Position numbers and translations under genes: made by a program. Positions 33,062 through 41,816 of a DNA stretch of 64,000 nt are shown here, one piece after another. Numbering within the stretch: position 1 is the first letter of the stretch; every line of letters starts with the position of its first letter. Origin of the DNA: UBA4582 sp002389265 (GTDB lineage: Bacteria > Pseudomonadota > Gammaproteobacteria > Pseudomonadales > Azotimanducaceae); the NCBI GenBank assembly GCA_943788825.1, contig CALSRT010000007.1:1-64000 (forward strand), read 5' to 3'. Under the pieces are notes generated by a model. The model did not search any database and had not been told where the DNA came from. It saw only the letters and a program-made list of their open reading frames with translations.

Positions 33062-33150
33062 CGTCCTTAGGGGTGGCATTGCCTGAGAATCCGCTTTAGC
33101 GGTAAACCCTAGAACCTGATCCGGTTAATACCGGCGTAGGAAAAGGTGCG
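33062..33150 (+). promoter_or_regulatory. TPP riboswitch (THI element)
   Basis: The conserved THI-box blocks are in the correct order: TTAGGGGTG, GCCTGAGAA, a variable hairpin, AACCCTAGAACCTGATC, then CCGGTTAATACCGG and CGTAGGAAAAGG. The aptamer ends about 60 nt before the TonB receptor start at 33213. TPP binding should switch off the receptor operon. The expression platform is too short to decide between termination and translational control; no strong T-run hairpin is visible. Confidence 0.95.
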
Positions 33151-33212
33151 CAATACATCTCATCACACGTCTTATTGATACCGGGTCTCTTACTTTACGA
33201 CGAGAGAGACTC

Positions 33213-35327
33213 ATGCCAAACACAACTAACAACACCCCAATACCCATCGGGTCCTATGGACCACGCCTGCTCAGCGGTCTGTTGCTGCTCGGTTGTTGCA
33301 GCATCGTTGCGGCGCCTGCGCTCAGCGCTGAGCTTGAGGAAGTCGTGGTTATGGCTGACTATCGGGACCTCAATGACGCTCAGTTAGCCACCAGCATCAC
33401 CGTCATATCAAGCGCCGTGGTCAGCCAAAGGGCCGCCCAACATTTCGAAGAGATCATCAATAGCATTCCCAACTTCAATGTCTCTGGGGGTACGGGGCGC
33501 AGCCGTTTTTTCCAAATCCGTGGTATCGGCGAGCGCAGCCAATTCATTGAGCCCATCAATCCATCGGTAGGCTTGCTGATAGATAACGTCGACTACAGCG
33601 GCGCAGGCTCTATCGCGACCATGATGGACGTTGACCAGATCGAGGTGCTGCGTGGCCCCCAGGGCACGCGATATGGCGCCAATGCCTTAGCTGGCTTAAT
33701 CAACATTACAACCCGAAACCCGGAACCGGAATACGCCACTAGCCTGAAAGCCAATGTCGGCGACTACGGCCATCGCACCCTGGGCTTGACGACCACAGGG
33801 CCCATCACTGCACTCAGCAGTTTTCGCCTGGCTGCAGAGACCCATCAGAGCGATGGCTACTATACCAACAGCTTTCTCAACCGCGACGATGTTAATCAGC
33901 GAGACGAAACCAGTTTGCGCGGCAAATTGCAGCTGATCTCCGCGCCGGGTGCAGATCTCACCTGGGAGGCCCTCCTGACTCTGGCGAACACCAACGTCGA
34001 CAATGGCTATGACGCCTTCACATTGGACAACTCTCGCACCACCTTGTCTGATCAGCCGGGCCATGATCGTCAGGAATCCACGTCGCTGGCACTAGACAGC
34101 ACCCTGCACCTGGCGTCTGTGGACCTGCAATTACTCGCCAGCCTGGGGAATACCGACAGCGAGTATGGTTATGACGAAGACTGGACCTTTGCTGGCATCC
34201 ATCCTGACGGCTACAGCGCCTTCGACGATTATCTTCGTCAGCGGGACACGTTGAACCTTGAGGCGCGAGTCATCTCGAATCAGCCGATCAAAACCGGTTC
34301 ATTAAGCACTGACTGGCTGGTGGGTATCTACGCCTTGCAAACCCGTGAAGATCTGACTCGGATCTATACCTACGACTCAGACTTCAACAGTGAATTTGAC
34401 TTCACTAACCTGGCTATATTTACCCAATTGGATACCACCATCACCGACCAGTGGCAATTCAGTACGGGTTTGAGATTGGAACAACGAGACGCCAGCTATA
34501 ATGATTCTCAAGCGGTGGCGTTTAACCCGAAGGAAAACTTTTGGGGCGGGCGCATAGCCCTGCAATACTTTCCGAATGATGGCAAAATGCTCTATGCGAG
34601 TTTGTCTCGAGGCTACAAGGCCGGTGGTTTCAATACTGACGGCTCCCTTGATGCAGATCTGCGCCAGTTCGATGCAGAATATTTGGTTGAGCTGGAACTG
34701 GGCGCGAAACTGAGTCTTGCAGACGACACCCTGCAACTCAAAGCGGCGGTCTTCTATGATCAACGTCGAGACCAGCAGGTCAAAAGCTCGCAACTACGAG
34801 TCCGAGCTAACAATAGCACTGAGTTTGTCGAATATCTGGGGAATGCCGCACGCGGCACGAACCGCGGCTTCGAGCTGGAAAGCCGCTGGCTAACCCACGA
34901 CAACCTCACCCTGTTCGCGAATATCGGTCTATTGCAAGCCCGCTTCGATGAGTTCGTTAACGAGGCAGGAGAAAATCTGGCGGGACGCGATCAGGCTCAG
35001 GCGCCAGCCTATACCTATAACCTCGGCGCCAATATCGACATAGGTCACTGGCACACCAGTGTTTCTATTGATGGCAAAGACGAATTCTATTTTTCTGATA
35101 GACACAGTTTAACAAGCACAGCTTACACCCTGTTAAATACCAATATCAGCTACGTTCAAGCGCGCTGGAAATTGAGTTTTTGGGGCCGCAACCTAACCAA
35201 CAAAGATTACACAATTCGTGGCTTTGGCAGCTTTGGTAACGATCCACGTAAGGGGTATATCACCGAACCCTATGTCCAATACGGCGAACCCCGAATGATT
35301 GGTGTCAGCGCTGAGTACGAATTATGA
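33213..35327 (+). CDS. TonB-dependent outer-membrane receptor, probable thiamin or precursor uptake
   Basis: Outer-membrane beta-barrel of 704 residues that takes up a ligand using TonB energy. It has a signal peptide (LLSGLLLLGCCSIVAAPALSA), a TonB-box-like ELEEVVVMA, a plug domain (QIRGIGERSQF, IEVLRGPQGTRYGANALAGLINITTR) and a barrel ending in aromatic-rich strands with the last strand GVSAEYEL. The TPP riboswitch immediately upstream and the thiamin-binding and PnuT-like genes downstream indicate that the ligand is thiamin, a phosphate ester or a pyrimidine precursor. Its last codons overlap the next gene by 4 bp (ATGA). First gene of a three-gene operon. Confidence 0.92.
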   Translation: MPNTTNNTPIPIGSYGPRLLSGLLLLGCCSIVAAPALSAELEEVVVMADYRDLNDAQLATSITVISSAVVSQRAAQHFEEIINSIPNFNVSGGTGRSRFFQIRGIGERSQFIEPINPSVGLLIDNVDYSGAGSIATMMDVDQIEVLRGPQGTRYGANALAGLINITTRNPEPEYATSLKANVGDYGHRTLGLTTTGPITALSSFRLAAETHQSDGYYTNSFLNRDDVNQRDETSLRGKLQLISAPGADLTWEALLTLANTNVDNGYDAFTLDNSRTTLSDQPGHDRQESTSLALDSTLHLASVDLQLLASLGNTDSEYGYDEDWTFAGIHPDGYSAFDDYLRQRDTLNLEARVISNQPIKTGSLSTDWLVGIYALQTREDLTRIYTYDSDFNSEFDFTNLAIFTQLDTTITDQWQFSTGLRLEQRDASYNDSQAVAFNPKENFWGGRIALQYFPNDGKMLYASLSRGYKAGGFNTDGSLDADLRQFDAEYLVELELGAKLSLADDTLQLKAAVFYDQRRDQQVKSSQLRVRANNSTEFVEYLGNAARGTNRGFELESRWLTHDNLTLFANIGLLQARFDEFVNEAGENLAGRDQAQAPAYTYNLGANIDIGHWHTSVSIDGKDEFYFSDRHSLTSTAYTLLNTNISYVQARWKLSFWGRNLTNKDYTIRGFGSFGNDPRKGYITEPYVQYGEPRMIGVSAEYEL

Positions 35328-35602
35328 CTGATTCAGCACACCTGTTGACGTCCGTCGATATCAGCCTATACCCGCTTACCGATGACTACATTCCTGCCGT
35401 CGCAGACTTTATTCAGCGAATCAGTGCCTATCCTGACATCACTGTTAGGCGTAATGATTTGAGCACTCAGTTGTTTGGTGAGTTCGATGCCATCATGGAT
35501 CTACTGAAAATTGAAATTCGTCATAGCTGGCAACAGTGGGGTAAGGGCGTGTTAGTGATCAAGTTTCTGGCTGGCGATTTGCAGGGTTTAAAGGATCTAT
35601 AA
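35324..35602 (+). CDS. YkoF/MTH1187-like thiamin-binding protein
   Basis: A 92-residue protein with the small ferredoxin-like fold of the YkoF/thiamine-binding family; the opening VDISLYPLTDDYIPAVADFIQRI matches the first strand and helix of that family. Related proteins bind thiamin or its hydroxymethylpyrimidine part. It has no signal peptide, so it is expected in the cytoplasm. It is translationally coupled to the TonB receptor (ATGA overlap) and ends directly against the PnuT-like start, consistent with a cytoplasmic sink or buffer for imported thiamin. Assignment rests on both sequence and context. Confidence 0.78.
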   Translation: MTDSAHLLTSVDISLYPLTDDYIPAVADFIQRISAYPDITVRRNDLSTQLFGEFDAIMDLLKIEIRHSWQQWGKGVLVIKFLAGDLQGLKDL

Positions 35603-36220
35603 ATGCTTCAAACCCTGTTAGATCAATTTCTGCAAAACAGTGGCCTTGAACTCCTGGCAGTGGTTCTGGCTGTGGCTTATTTGCTGCTGGCGGTTAAGGA
35701 GAATGATTACTGTTGGCATGCCGCGTTTTTCTCAACGCTGATATTTCTCTATCTGTTTTGGCAGGTCCGACTTTATATGGAATCAGCACTGCAGATATTC
35801 TATCTGGCAATGGCGGTCTACGGCTGGCAGCAGTGGCGCCAGGAGACTGACAACAAACCACGACTGGCGATCCAACGTTGGTCATGGCTGCGTCATGGCC
35901 TGGTAGTTTCCTGCGTATTGCTGCTGAGCGGTATTTCCGGGTTGCTCTTGAGTCACTACACCGACGCTCAACTACCTTACCTCGACGCTTTCACTACCTG
36001 GGCCAGCATTGTCACCACCTACATGGTGACCCAAAAGGTTCTCGAGAACTGGGCCTACTGGCTGCTGATTGATAGCGTCTCGATTTATCTGTATCTGGAC
36101 CGCGCCTTGTATTTCACGGCGTTGCTATTTTTGATCTATATTCTGATCATCGCTTATGGTTGGTCTACCTGGCAGCAGCGATACAGCCAGCAGTCAGTGG
36201 CTGACTCCGCGCGGCGCTGA
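35603..36220 (+). CDS. pnuT: PnuC-family transporter, probable thiamin transporter PnuT
   Basis: Inner-membrane facilitator with about seven helices; 205 residues. Family marks are NDYCWHAAFFSTLIFLYLFW, ESALQIFYLAMAVYGWQQW (the conserved YQxxYxxxAxYGWxxW-type motif) and LENWAYWLLIDSVSIYLYL. PnuC relatives carry nicotinamide riboside, riboflavin or thiamin. Here the TPP riboswitch and the thiamin-binding protein directly upstream (0 bp gap) argue for thiamin. Such transporters normally trap the substrate by phosphorylation or pyrophosphorylation, but no thiamin kinase gene follows; the next gene is an unrelated SDR. Confidence 0.87.
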   Translation: MLQTLLDQFLQNSGLELLAVVLAVAYLLLAVKENDYCWHAAFFSTLIFLYLFWQVRLYMESALQIFYLAMAVYGWQQWRQETDNKPRLAIQRWSWLRHGLVVSCVLLLSGISGLLLSHYTDAQLPYLDAFTTWASIVTTYMVTQKVLENWAYWLLIDSVSIYLYLDRALYFTALLFLIYILIIAYGWSTWQQRYSQQSVADSARR

Positions 36221-36323
36221 GAAAAACCTAATAACCACCGTCAAATATCCCACATTGACTGTGCCTTTGGAGCCTGCCATTTGGTTTAATAGGTCTTTTG
36301 TTTCAATCAACAGGTATCGGCTT

Positions 36324-37118
36324 ATGCAGGATTTATTTTCTATCAAGGGCAAGGTTGCCTTAGTCACCGGCGGTTCACGGGGCATCGGCGAGATGATCGC
36401 CGCAGGATTTTTAGCCCATGGTGCTAAGGTTTATATCAGCTCACGCAAGGCTGATGTCTGCGATGCCACGGCTAAACGCCTGATGGCGCAGTTTGGTGGT
36501 GAGTGCATTTCAATGCCCGCGAATCTGGCAGAGGTCGACAGTATTCAAGCCTTCGCTAATGATCTTGCCAGCCGCGAATCACAACTCGATATTCTGGTGA
36601 ATAACGCCGGTGTCTCCTGGGGCGCAAGCCTGGACGACTTTCCTGAGGTTGGCTGGGACAAGGTGATGGACACGAACGTCAAGGGGGTATTTTTCCTGAC
36701 TCAAAAGTTGCTGCCCCTGCTGCGCACGTCAGGCAATGCTGAGGACCCCGCCCGAGTCATCAATATTGGCTCTGTTGACGGCCTGAAAACCCCAGCCTTC
36801 GAGACCTTTTCTTACGGCCCATCCAAGGCCGCAGTACATCACCTGACTCGGGTTCTGGCGGCGCATCTAACGAAAGAACATATCATCTGTAATGCCATCG
36901 CTCCCGGCCCCTTCCCTACCTGGATGCTCAGCACCGGTGTTGGCGGCGGCGGCGATACGGATATCGACTGGCGTACTGTCGGCAGAAGCAATCCCCGTGG
37001 CCGAGTAGGCACCATGGAAGATATCGCCGGGTTAGCCATTTTTCTGAGCTCCCGTGCTGGAGCCTATACCGTCGGCGAGGTTATTACCTGTGACGGCGGC
37101 GCCACCTACGCTCGCTAA
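36324..37118 (+). CDS. SDR family oxidoreductase
   Basis: Classical NAD(P)-dependent short-chain dehydrogenase of 264 residues. It has TGGSRGIGE near residue 15, NNAGVSWG, the catalytic Ser in INIGSVDG, YGPSK as the YxxxK motif, and the C-terminal VGEVITCDGGATYAR. The frame is open to 36156, overlapping the pnuT end, but the ATG at 36324 lies just before the conserved LFSIKGKVALVTGG and is chosen. Substrate unknown. Co-transcription with the thiamin operon is possible but not indicated, since there is a gap of about 100 bp. Confidence 0.88.
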   Translation: MQDLFSIKGKVALVTGGSRGIGEMIAAGFLAHGAKVYISSRKADVCDATAKRLMAQFGGECISMPANLAEVDSIQAFANDLASRESQLDILVNNAGVSWGASLDDFPEVGWDKVMDTNVKGVFFLTQKLLPLLRTSGNAEDPARVINIGSVDGLKTPAFETFSYGPSKAAVHHLTRVLAAHLTKEHIICNAIAPGPFPTWMLSTGVGGGGDTDIDWRTVGRSNPRGRVGTMEDIAGLAIFLSSRAGAYTVGEVITCDGGATYAR

Positions 37119-37214
37119 AGCCTGAGGTATTCGAGCCCCGCGATCTGATAAATGCCTAGCCACTATCCTGGCAACTATCTGGCAATAAAAGGGGCTGGCA
37201 CGCTGCAGTAGTGG

Positions 37215-37784
37215 CTACTGATTGCGCGGAAACGGATATTCGGCGCCTGCAGGTAAATCCACCTCAAAGGTATTCAGTGACATACAGACCATGGTGTAGA
37301 AACCCGCGACGTTAATAATTTCGGCGACCCCTCGCTCACCAAAAAATTCCACCGCTGCAGCAAAGGTGGCGGCACTCACTTGGCGCTGAGTCAGCAATTC
37401 ATGGCATACCGCATAGGTCAATCGATCACCCCTGTCATCAAACGCCGGCATCTGCCCAGCCTTTATAGACGCAATGACATTATCCGGAAGACCCGCCTGA
37501 CGAGCCATGGGTTCGTGTGCATACCATTCAAACTGAGCTTGCCAATCCGCTCCGATCATGAGAATCGCCAGCTCGATATAGCGGCGGTCCACGGCTGTTC
37601 GAAACCGAAACATACCGCCCAAACCATTCAACCGGTCACCCATCTCCGGGCTCAACACCCAGATATCAAACGGCCCGCCGATATGACCATCGGTCACACC
37701 TTGACGACCTTTTGCAATTTTATCGAAAAGTACTTTTTCTTCATCGCTGAAGTCGGCATAACTGCGTCGAGTAAGGCGTGACAT
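37215..37784 (-). CDS. Carboxymuconolactone decarboxylase family protein (AhpD-like)
   Basis: All-alpha protein of about 189 residues in the CMD/AhpD group. The core FRTAVDRRYIELAILMIGADWQAQFEWYAHEPMA aligns with the usual CMD segment, but the paired CxxC of redox-active AhpD is absent (GADWQAQFEW instead). Peroxidase-type activity is therefore unlikely, and a decarboxylase or unknown role is more probable. The ATG at 37784 is chosen over a TTG at 37808. It is convergent with the SDR on the left. Confidence 0.83.
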   Translation of the reverse strand: MSRLTRRSYADFSDEEKVLFDKIAKGRQGVTDGHIGGPFDIWVLSPEMGDRLNGLGGMFRFRTAVDRRYIELAILMIGADWQAQFEWYAHEPMARQAGLPDNVIASIKAGQMPAFDDRGDRLTYAVCHELLTQRQVSAATFAAAVEFFGERGVAEIINVAGFYTMVCMSLNTFEVDLPAGAEYPFPRNQ

Positions 37785-37988
37785 GATTGATTTCTTTGTT
37801 GAGGCCAACCACCAACATGACAGACCAGCGGCATCAACGTCAATACGGCATCCTCGTTTTGCCTAGCTAATCAGCCACATCATGCAGCGCAGAGGTTTTT
37901 CGCCAGTCGGCCAACCACAAGCCGACCTTATCATCAAGGCGAGCTTGTAGTTGGCCGATTTACAGTTCAGCAGGTCAGATGAAAATCT

Positions 37989-38477
37989 TTAGTCGATTTT
38001 GATCTGATGACGTTTTTCCTGTTCCGACTTCTTAACGACGACTTCCAGCAAACCATTCTTGAATTTAGCAGACACGACTTCTGCACCGGCCGCTGCAGGT
38101 AGTGAAATCGTTCGTGAAAATTTGCCTTCGACAATTTCCTTGCGGTAATAGTCATCCCTATCATCCACATCAACCTTGCTCTTCTCACCCTTGATCGTCA
38201 GGGAATGGTTCGACATGGTGACCTCAAGATCTTTTTTATCAACACCCGGAATTTCAGCCCGCACAATAATTTGATCATCGCGCTCGACCACATCAACGGT
38301 TGGCAACTTGTTTTCGAACTGCATCAGCTCGCGAAAGGGCAGCAATTTTCTCGACCATAAAGTCGGAAAATCTTCATCAAATAAACGGTCAAACATATCC
38401 AGAGAGGCTGGATAACGACGAGTTGACTGCGGCTCTACAGCTTTTTTAGACACGGACTTTTGTATGCTATTAGCCAT
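37989..38477 (-). CDS. Hsp20/alpha-crystallin small heat-shock protein
   Basis: ATP-independent holdase chaperone, 162 residues. The alpha-crystallin domain spans roughly 55-155, with the conserved AEIPGVDKKDLEVTMSNHSL and the late FKNGLLEVVVKK strand (the A-x-x-x-n-G-v-L motif). The C-terminal tail ends IKID, supplying the IxI motif for oligomer assembly. The ATG at 38477 is preceded by AAGGAGA, an excellent ribosome binding site. The gene for the heat-shock sigma factor lies 5 kb away. I could not identify a convincing sigma-32 promoter upstream. Confidence 0.93.
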   Translation of the reverse strand: MANSIQKSVSKKAVEPQSTRRYPASLDMFDRLFDEDFPTLWSRKLLPFRELMQFENKLPTVDVVERDDQIIVRAEIPGVDKKDLEVTMSNHSLTIKGEKSKVDVDDRDDYYRKEIVEGKFSRTISLPAAAGAEVVSAKFKNGLLEVVVKKSEQEKRHQIKID

Positions 38478-38561
38478 GAAACATTCTCCTTGAGATGATT
38501 TTTATGCGCTTTTTGGGAACGCCTATTATCAAGCTTATGAGTCTCACGCCCCTGATTCAGA

Positions 38562-38591
38562 TCAAAAAAAAACCCCGCTGAAGCGGGGTTC
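38562..38591 (-). terminator. Intrinsic terminator of the DUF4136 lipoprotein gene
   Basis: On the minus strand AACCCCGC and GCGGGGTT form an 8-bp stem with a 4-nt loop, followed by a run of T (the plus strand shows nine A). It lies just after the stop codon at 38610 and separates this gene from hsp20 downstream. Confidence 0.92.
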
Positions 38592-38609
38592 GAAAAAGTC
38601 AGAATCAAC

Positions 38610-39197
38610 TTATTGCGGCGGGAAACCGACAATGATTTTATCTACCATACGGATGACATTTTCCTCTGAAAAATTCTTCTGGGTCAGGGCCACCGAACGC
38701 CAACCACGCCATATCAATCGATCCTGAGTTCTGTCGACAAGATCAATGATCAGCACGGCTTCCTCATAGGTTTCCACATCGGGCGTCGCGAATTGGATCG
38801 AGCGACGCCAGTATGAATCATAATTGCGATAGCCGAGACCGATCCCATAACCTATTGCACGAATTCTATCCTTGCTGGTGGTGTGATAGGTCACCAACAT
38901 ATCCGGATTATCGTTATCCTCGACGTAGCCGCGACCCACCAATGCGCTGAGTACCGCTGCCTTAACACGCTCGTCCATAATGGCGCTATCGAGTATGGGG
39001 TCCTCAACCTCTTGCACCTCTTTCGGAGCCCAGGCGAAGGATTGGTATTGCGAAAAATCAACATCTTTCGCCGATTCACTCCGAGGCGATATTGCGCAGG
39101 CATTCAGCATCAGCAAGCCCACTAACAGGCAGACGCGCTGCAGCGCTGTTGTGCCGGTCATAGGGGTTTTAAAGAACACCAGATTAATGTGCGACAT
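38610..39197 (-). CDS. DUF4136 domain lipoprotein
   Basis: Predicted lipoprotein of 195 residues. The signal region ends in the lipobox LMLNAC, making Cys34 the lipidated residue. The body matches the DUF4136 pattern: VDFSQYQSFAWAP near the start, a segment VKAAVLSALVGRGY followed by PDMLVTYHTT, and the late LIWRGWRSVAL. The function of the family is unknown; members are usually outer-membrane or periplasmic. The ATG at 39197 has an AGAGGA ribosome binding site 8 nt upstream; an internal ATG at 39161 would also retain the lipobox. It has its own terminator. Confidence 0.85.
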   Translation of the reverse strand: MSHINLVFFKTPMTGTTALQRVCLLVGLLMLNACAISPRSESAKDVDFSQYQSFAWAPKEVQEVEDPILDSAIMDERVKAAVLSALVGRGYVEDNDNPDMLVTYHTTSKDRIRAIGYGIGLGYRNYDSYWRRSIQFATPDVETYEEAVLIIDLVDRTQDRLIWRGWRSVALTQKNFSEENVIRMVDKIIVGFPPQ

Positions 39198-39677
39198 TGA
39201 GTTAATCCTCTTATCCTGTATTTGACTTGATACGAATTGGTAGCATCACGGGCTGTCGTACTTCGCATCTTGACCTGAGTCAACTCGAAGTTTTATTCTG
39301 ATTTTCAGCGGAAACTATCGACCAACTTAGCAAAATGTTCTGTCGATCATTCATCAGCCTCCGCAGGGACTCATGACGTTATGCGCTACCATCGCGGCTG
39401 GAATTGGCAAAACCGTTACGCTCATTGCAAGCCAGTAGACTACAATCTCTGAGCCCCATTTGACGACTTACCTGCATGGTAAATCAGCACTGGGTGGTTA
39501 GCAAGGACTGCACCTCTGTCGAACGACTCTCTGGTGTTGATGCCTAGGTTGTTATTGCTGACCGACGACGCTCAGCCCATCGGGGCTGGCGTCCCCAATG
39601 CAATTCGGCGGATGTTTCGACTGACTCACTGTCGTGACTCACCCGACCCAAAAGAACCGTAACCTTGGAGCAACAGC
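39198..39677. other. Intergenic region, nothing clear
   Basis: This 480-bp gap between the DUF4136 lipoprotein and the TPR gene (divergent) should contain both promoters. I see no ORF with a ribosome binding site, no clear repeat, no hairpin with a T-run and no recognisable RNA motif. Confidence 0.6.
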
Positions 39678-40004
39678 ATGGCGATGACGGACAATCTCGA
39701 AAAGTTATTGAAGGACGGCGCCGACAGCGCAAGACTGCGTTTTGGCCTTGGCAGCGCTTACTTCAACCAGCGCCAATTTATTGAAGCGATTCCCCACTTA
39801 CAAGCTTGCATTGATATGGACCCGAACTACACCGCTGCCTATAAGCTGCTGGGCAAAGCTTTGATAAAAACCGATGATAGAGCGGCGGCAAGGGTCATAT
39901 TTGAACTCGGATTACCCATCGCTATCGCGAGCGGCGACAAGCAGACCGAGCGAGAGATCAGCGCTTTTAGCCTGAAACTGTCTCAAGACGGGACCCAACC
40001 CTGA
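39678..40004 (+). CDS. Small tetratricopeptide-repeat protein
   Basis: A 108-residue cytoplasmic protein made almost entirely of TPR-like helix pairs (FGLGSAYFNQRQFIEAIPHLQACIDMDP followed by YKLLGKALIKTDDRAAARVIFELGLPIA). It has no signal peptide and no additional domain, so it is probably a protein-interaction adaptor. A TTGGAG ribosome binding site precedes the ATG. No partner is evident among the neighbours. Confidence 0.85.
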   Translation: MAMTDNLEKLLKDGADSARLRFGLGSAYFNQRQFIEAIPHLQACIDMDPNYTAAYKLLGKALIKTDDRAAARVIFELGLPIAIASGDKQTEREISAFSLKLSQDGTQP

Positions 40005-40203
40005 CACCACCAACATCACCGGCCCACACCCGCCCATGCTCAGCCAGATCAGTACTGGCAATAACCTAGGGTTTAGGGGCATCGCATTGCTGTGGTACCA
40101 CCGGCCGCATCAATATTAGCTTGACGCACCCGAACGTCAGTTTTAACTTCAGTTTTCGGGCTTTCGACAATGAGTCAGGCCAGTCAATAACAGGATTTAA
40201 AAT

Positions 40204-40986
40204 ATGACGCAGCAACTATTTAACCTGGCAGGTAAAGTCGCACTGATTACCGGCGGCAATGGCGGCATTGGTCTCGGCATGGCTGAAGGTCTTGCCGCGG
40301 CTGGTTGTGACGTTTGTATCTGGGGCACTAATGCCACCAAGAATGCCAGCGCACTCGATCGCTTGAAGTCTTTTGGCACTCAGGTTTCTGCGCTTCAATG
40401 TGACGTGGCTGATGCAGCCGCGGTGGAAGCCAGTTTCGCGCAGACCATTGCAACCCACGGGCGCGTCGATGGTTGTTTTGCTAATGCAGGCATCGGCGGC
40501 CGGGGCACCGCTTTCGAAGACATGACGGATGCAGAGTGGCACCGAATTATCGACGTCAACCTGCATGGCGTCTTCCACACGTTTAGGGCAGCCGCTCGCC
40601 ACATGCGAGAACGCGCAGAACAGGGTGATGCATTTGGACGCCTGATCGGTACCGCAAGCCTGGCCGCAATTTCAGGCCAGGCCAGGGGCGAGCATTACGC
40701 GGCAACCAAAGGTGGCCTGGTCTCGATGATGAAAGCTTTGGCCGTGGAATACGCCCGCTACGGGGTGACGGCCAACTCAATTCTACCCGGCTGGATTGAA
40801 ACAGACATGACCCAAGGTGCCATGAGCAATCCAAAATTTGTCAGCAATGTGATGCAACGCATACCGACCAGACGATGGGGCAAAGCCGAAGATTTTGCCG
40901 GCATCGCCGTTTATATTATGAGCCATGCCAGCAGCTATCACTCAGCGGACACCTTTCTGATCGATGGCGGCTACGCCGTTTTTTAA
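40204..40986 (+). CDS. SDR family oxidoreductase
   Basis: Classical short-chain dehydrogenase of 260 residues. It shows TGGNGGIGLGMAEGLAAAG (nucleotide binding), ANAGIGG, a catalytic Ser in GTASLAAIS, YAATK as the YxxxK motif, and the C-terminal SADTFLIDGGYAVF. It is convergent with the DUF169 gene 21 bp downstream. Substrate unknown; it adds to the unusual density of SDR genes in this window (five including partial and atypical copies). Confidence 0.9.
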   Translation: MTQQLFNLAGKVALITGGNGGIGLGMAEGLAAAGCDVCIWGTNATKNASALDRLKSFGTQVSALQCDVADAAAVEASFAQTIATHGRVDGCFANAGIGGRGTAFEDMTDAEWHRIIDVNLHGVFHTFRAAARHMRERAEQGDAFGRLIGTASLAAISGQARGEHYAATKGGLVSMMKALAVEYARYGVTANSILPGWIETDMTQGAMSNPKFVSNVMQRIPTRRWGKAEDFAGIAVYIMSHASSYHSADTFLIDGGYAVF

Positions 40987-41007
40987 ACCCGGCGGCAAAC
41001 CCCATGC

Positions 41008-41793
41008 TCAGTAACTGGCGCCCATGCCCGCACGCACGTCGTTGTTGACCCCATACTGAGGTATGGGATAGCGCAGACCATTTTTAGACAACGCCTCTAA
41101 ACCGGCAATTACCTTCGGCAAGTAAGATGGCGGGATCGCCATGAGCAATTCATCTTCCATGACGCCGCCATACCGGCGTTCCGCAAAACAGGGAATTGAC
41201 AGGCTTGGCTCACCGGTCTTCAACGCTCGCCCCCATGAATCGGCACATGACGACTCACCCACACAGCCCCAATCGAGCTTCTTATAACCGGTCCACTGCA
41301 AGCCATTGATAAACAGAATCATCTGCGCCGGTGTTGCGTAAATCAAACAAATATCCGGTGGGTTGAGTCGGCCAGCGGCTAGCGGGCTGACCGCCATAGC
41401 CTCATATTGGCCGTATGTCAGGACGCTCATCTCAGCCTGATGCGCCGCCGCATCTTCAGCCGTGGCATACCAGACGCCCTGCATACGATCACCCGACAGC
41501 CATTGCTCATCTCGCGGATGCAAACCGATGACGGTACCGCACTGAGCACCCACCAGGTCGTCCATGGTAATCCCTACCGTCCAACCATTACGACTCGCCT
41601 GACCGACTATCTGGTCCGTTGTATGGATATCCTTCGGCCGTCTAATCCGTGGCACAGCTTCCATCTCAGCCCGCGTTTTGAACATCTTCATGCCAATGGG
41701 TGTCGTCCGCAGCCTCAGCAGTCGGTTTAAGTCATTCACCAACATGGGCAGGTCCAGCACTGATTGATCTGTCGCGATCATCGTCTCGGTCAT
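41008..41793 (-). CDS. DUF169 domain-containing protein
   Basis: A 261-residue cytoplasmic protein matching the DUF169 family, whose biochemical function is not established. Family-like segments are LRTTPIGMKMF near the start and a Cys-containing core (QCGTVIGL, then KKLDWGCVGESSCADSW); the CVGESSC pair could bind a metal or cofactor. The ATG has a strong AAGGAG ribosome binding site. It lies 23 bp downstream of the GPH-type transporter gene on the same strand, suggesting an operon in which it acts on the imported compound. Confidence 0.8.
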   Translation of the reverse strand: MTETMIATDQSVLDLPMLVNDLNRLLRLRTTPIGMKMFKTRAEMEAVPRIRRPKDIHTTDQIVGQASRNGWTVGITMDDLVGAQCGTVIGLHPRDEQWLSGDRMQGVWYATAEDAAAHQAEMSVLTYGQYEAMAVSPLAAGRLNPPDICLIYATPAQMILFINGLQWTGYKKLDWGCVGESSCADSWGRALKTGEPSLSIPCFAERRYGGVMEDELLMAIPPSYLPKVIAGLEALSKNGLRYPIPQYGVNNDVRAGMGASY

Positions 41794-41816
41794 CAGTTTC
41801 TCCTTTTTAACGGCTA

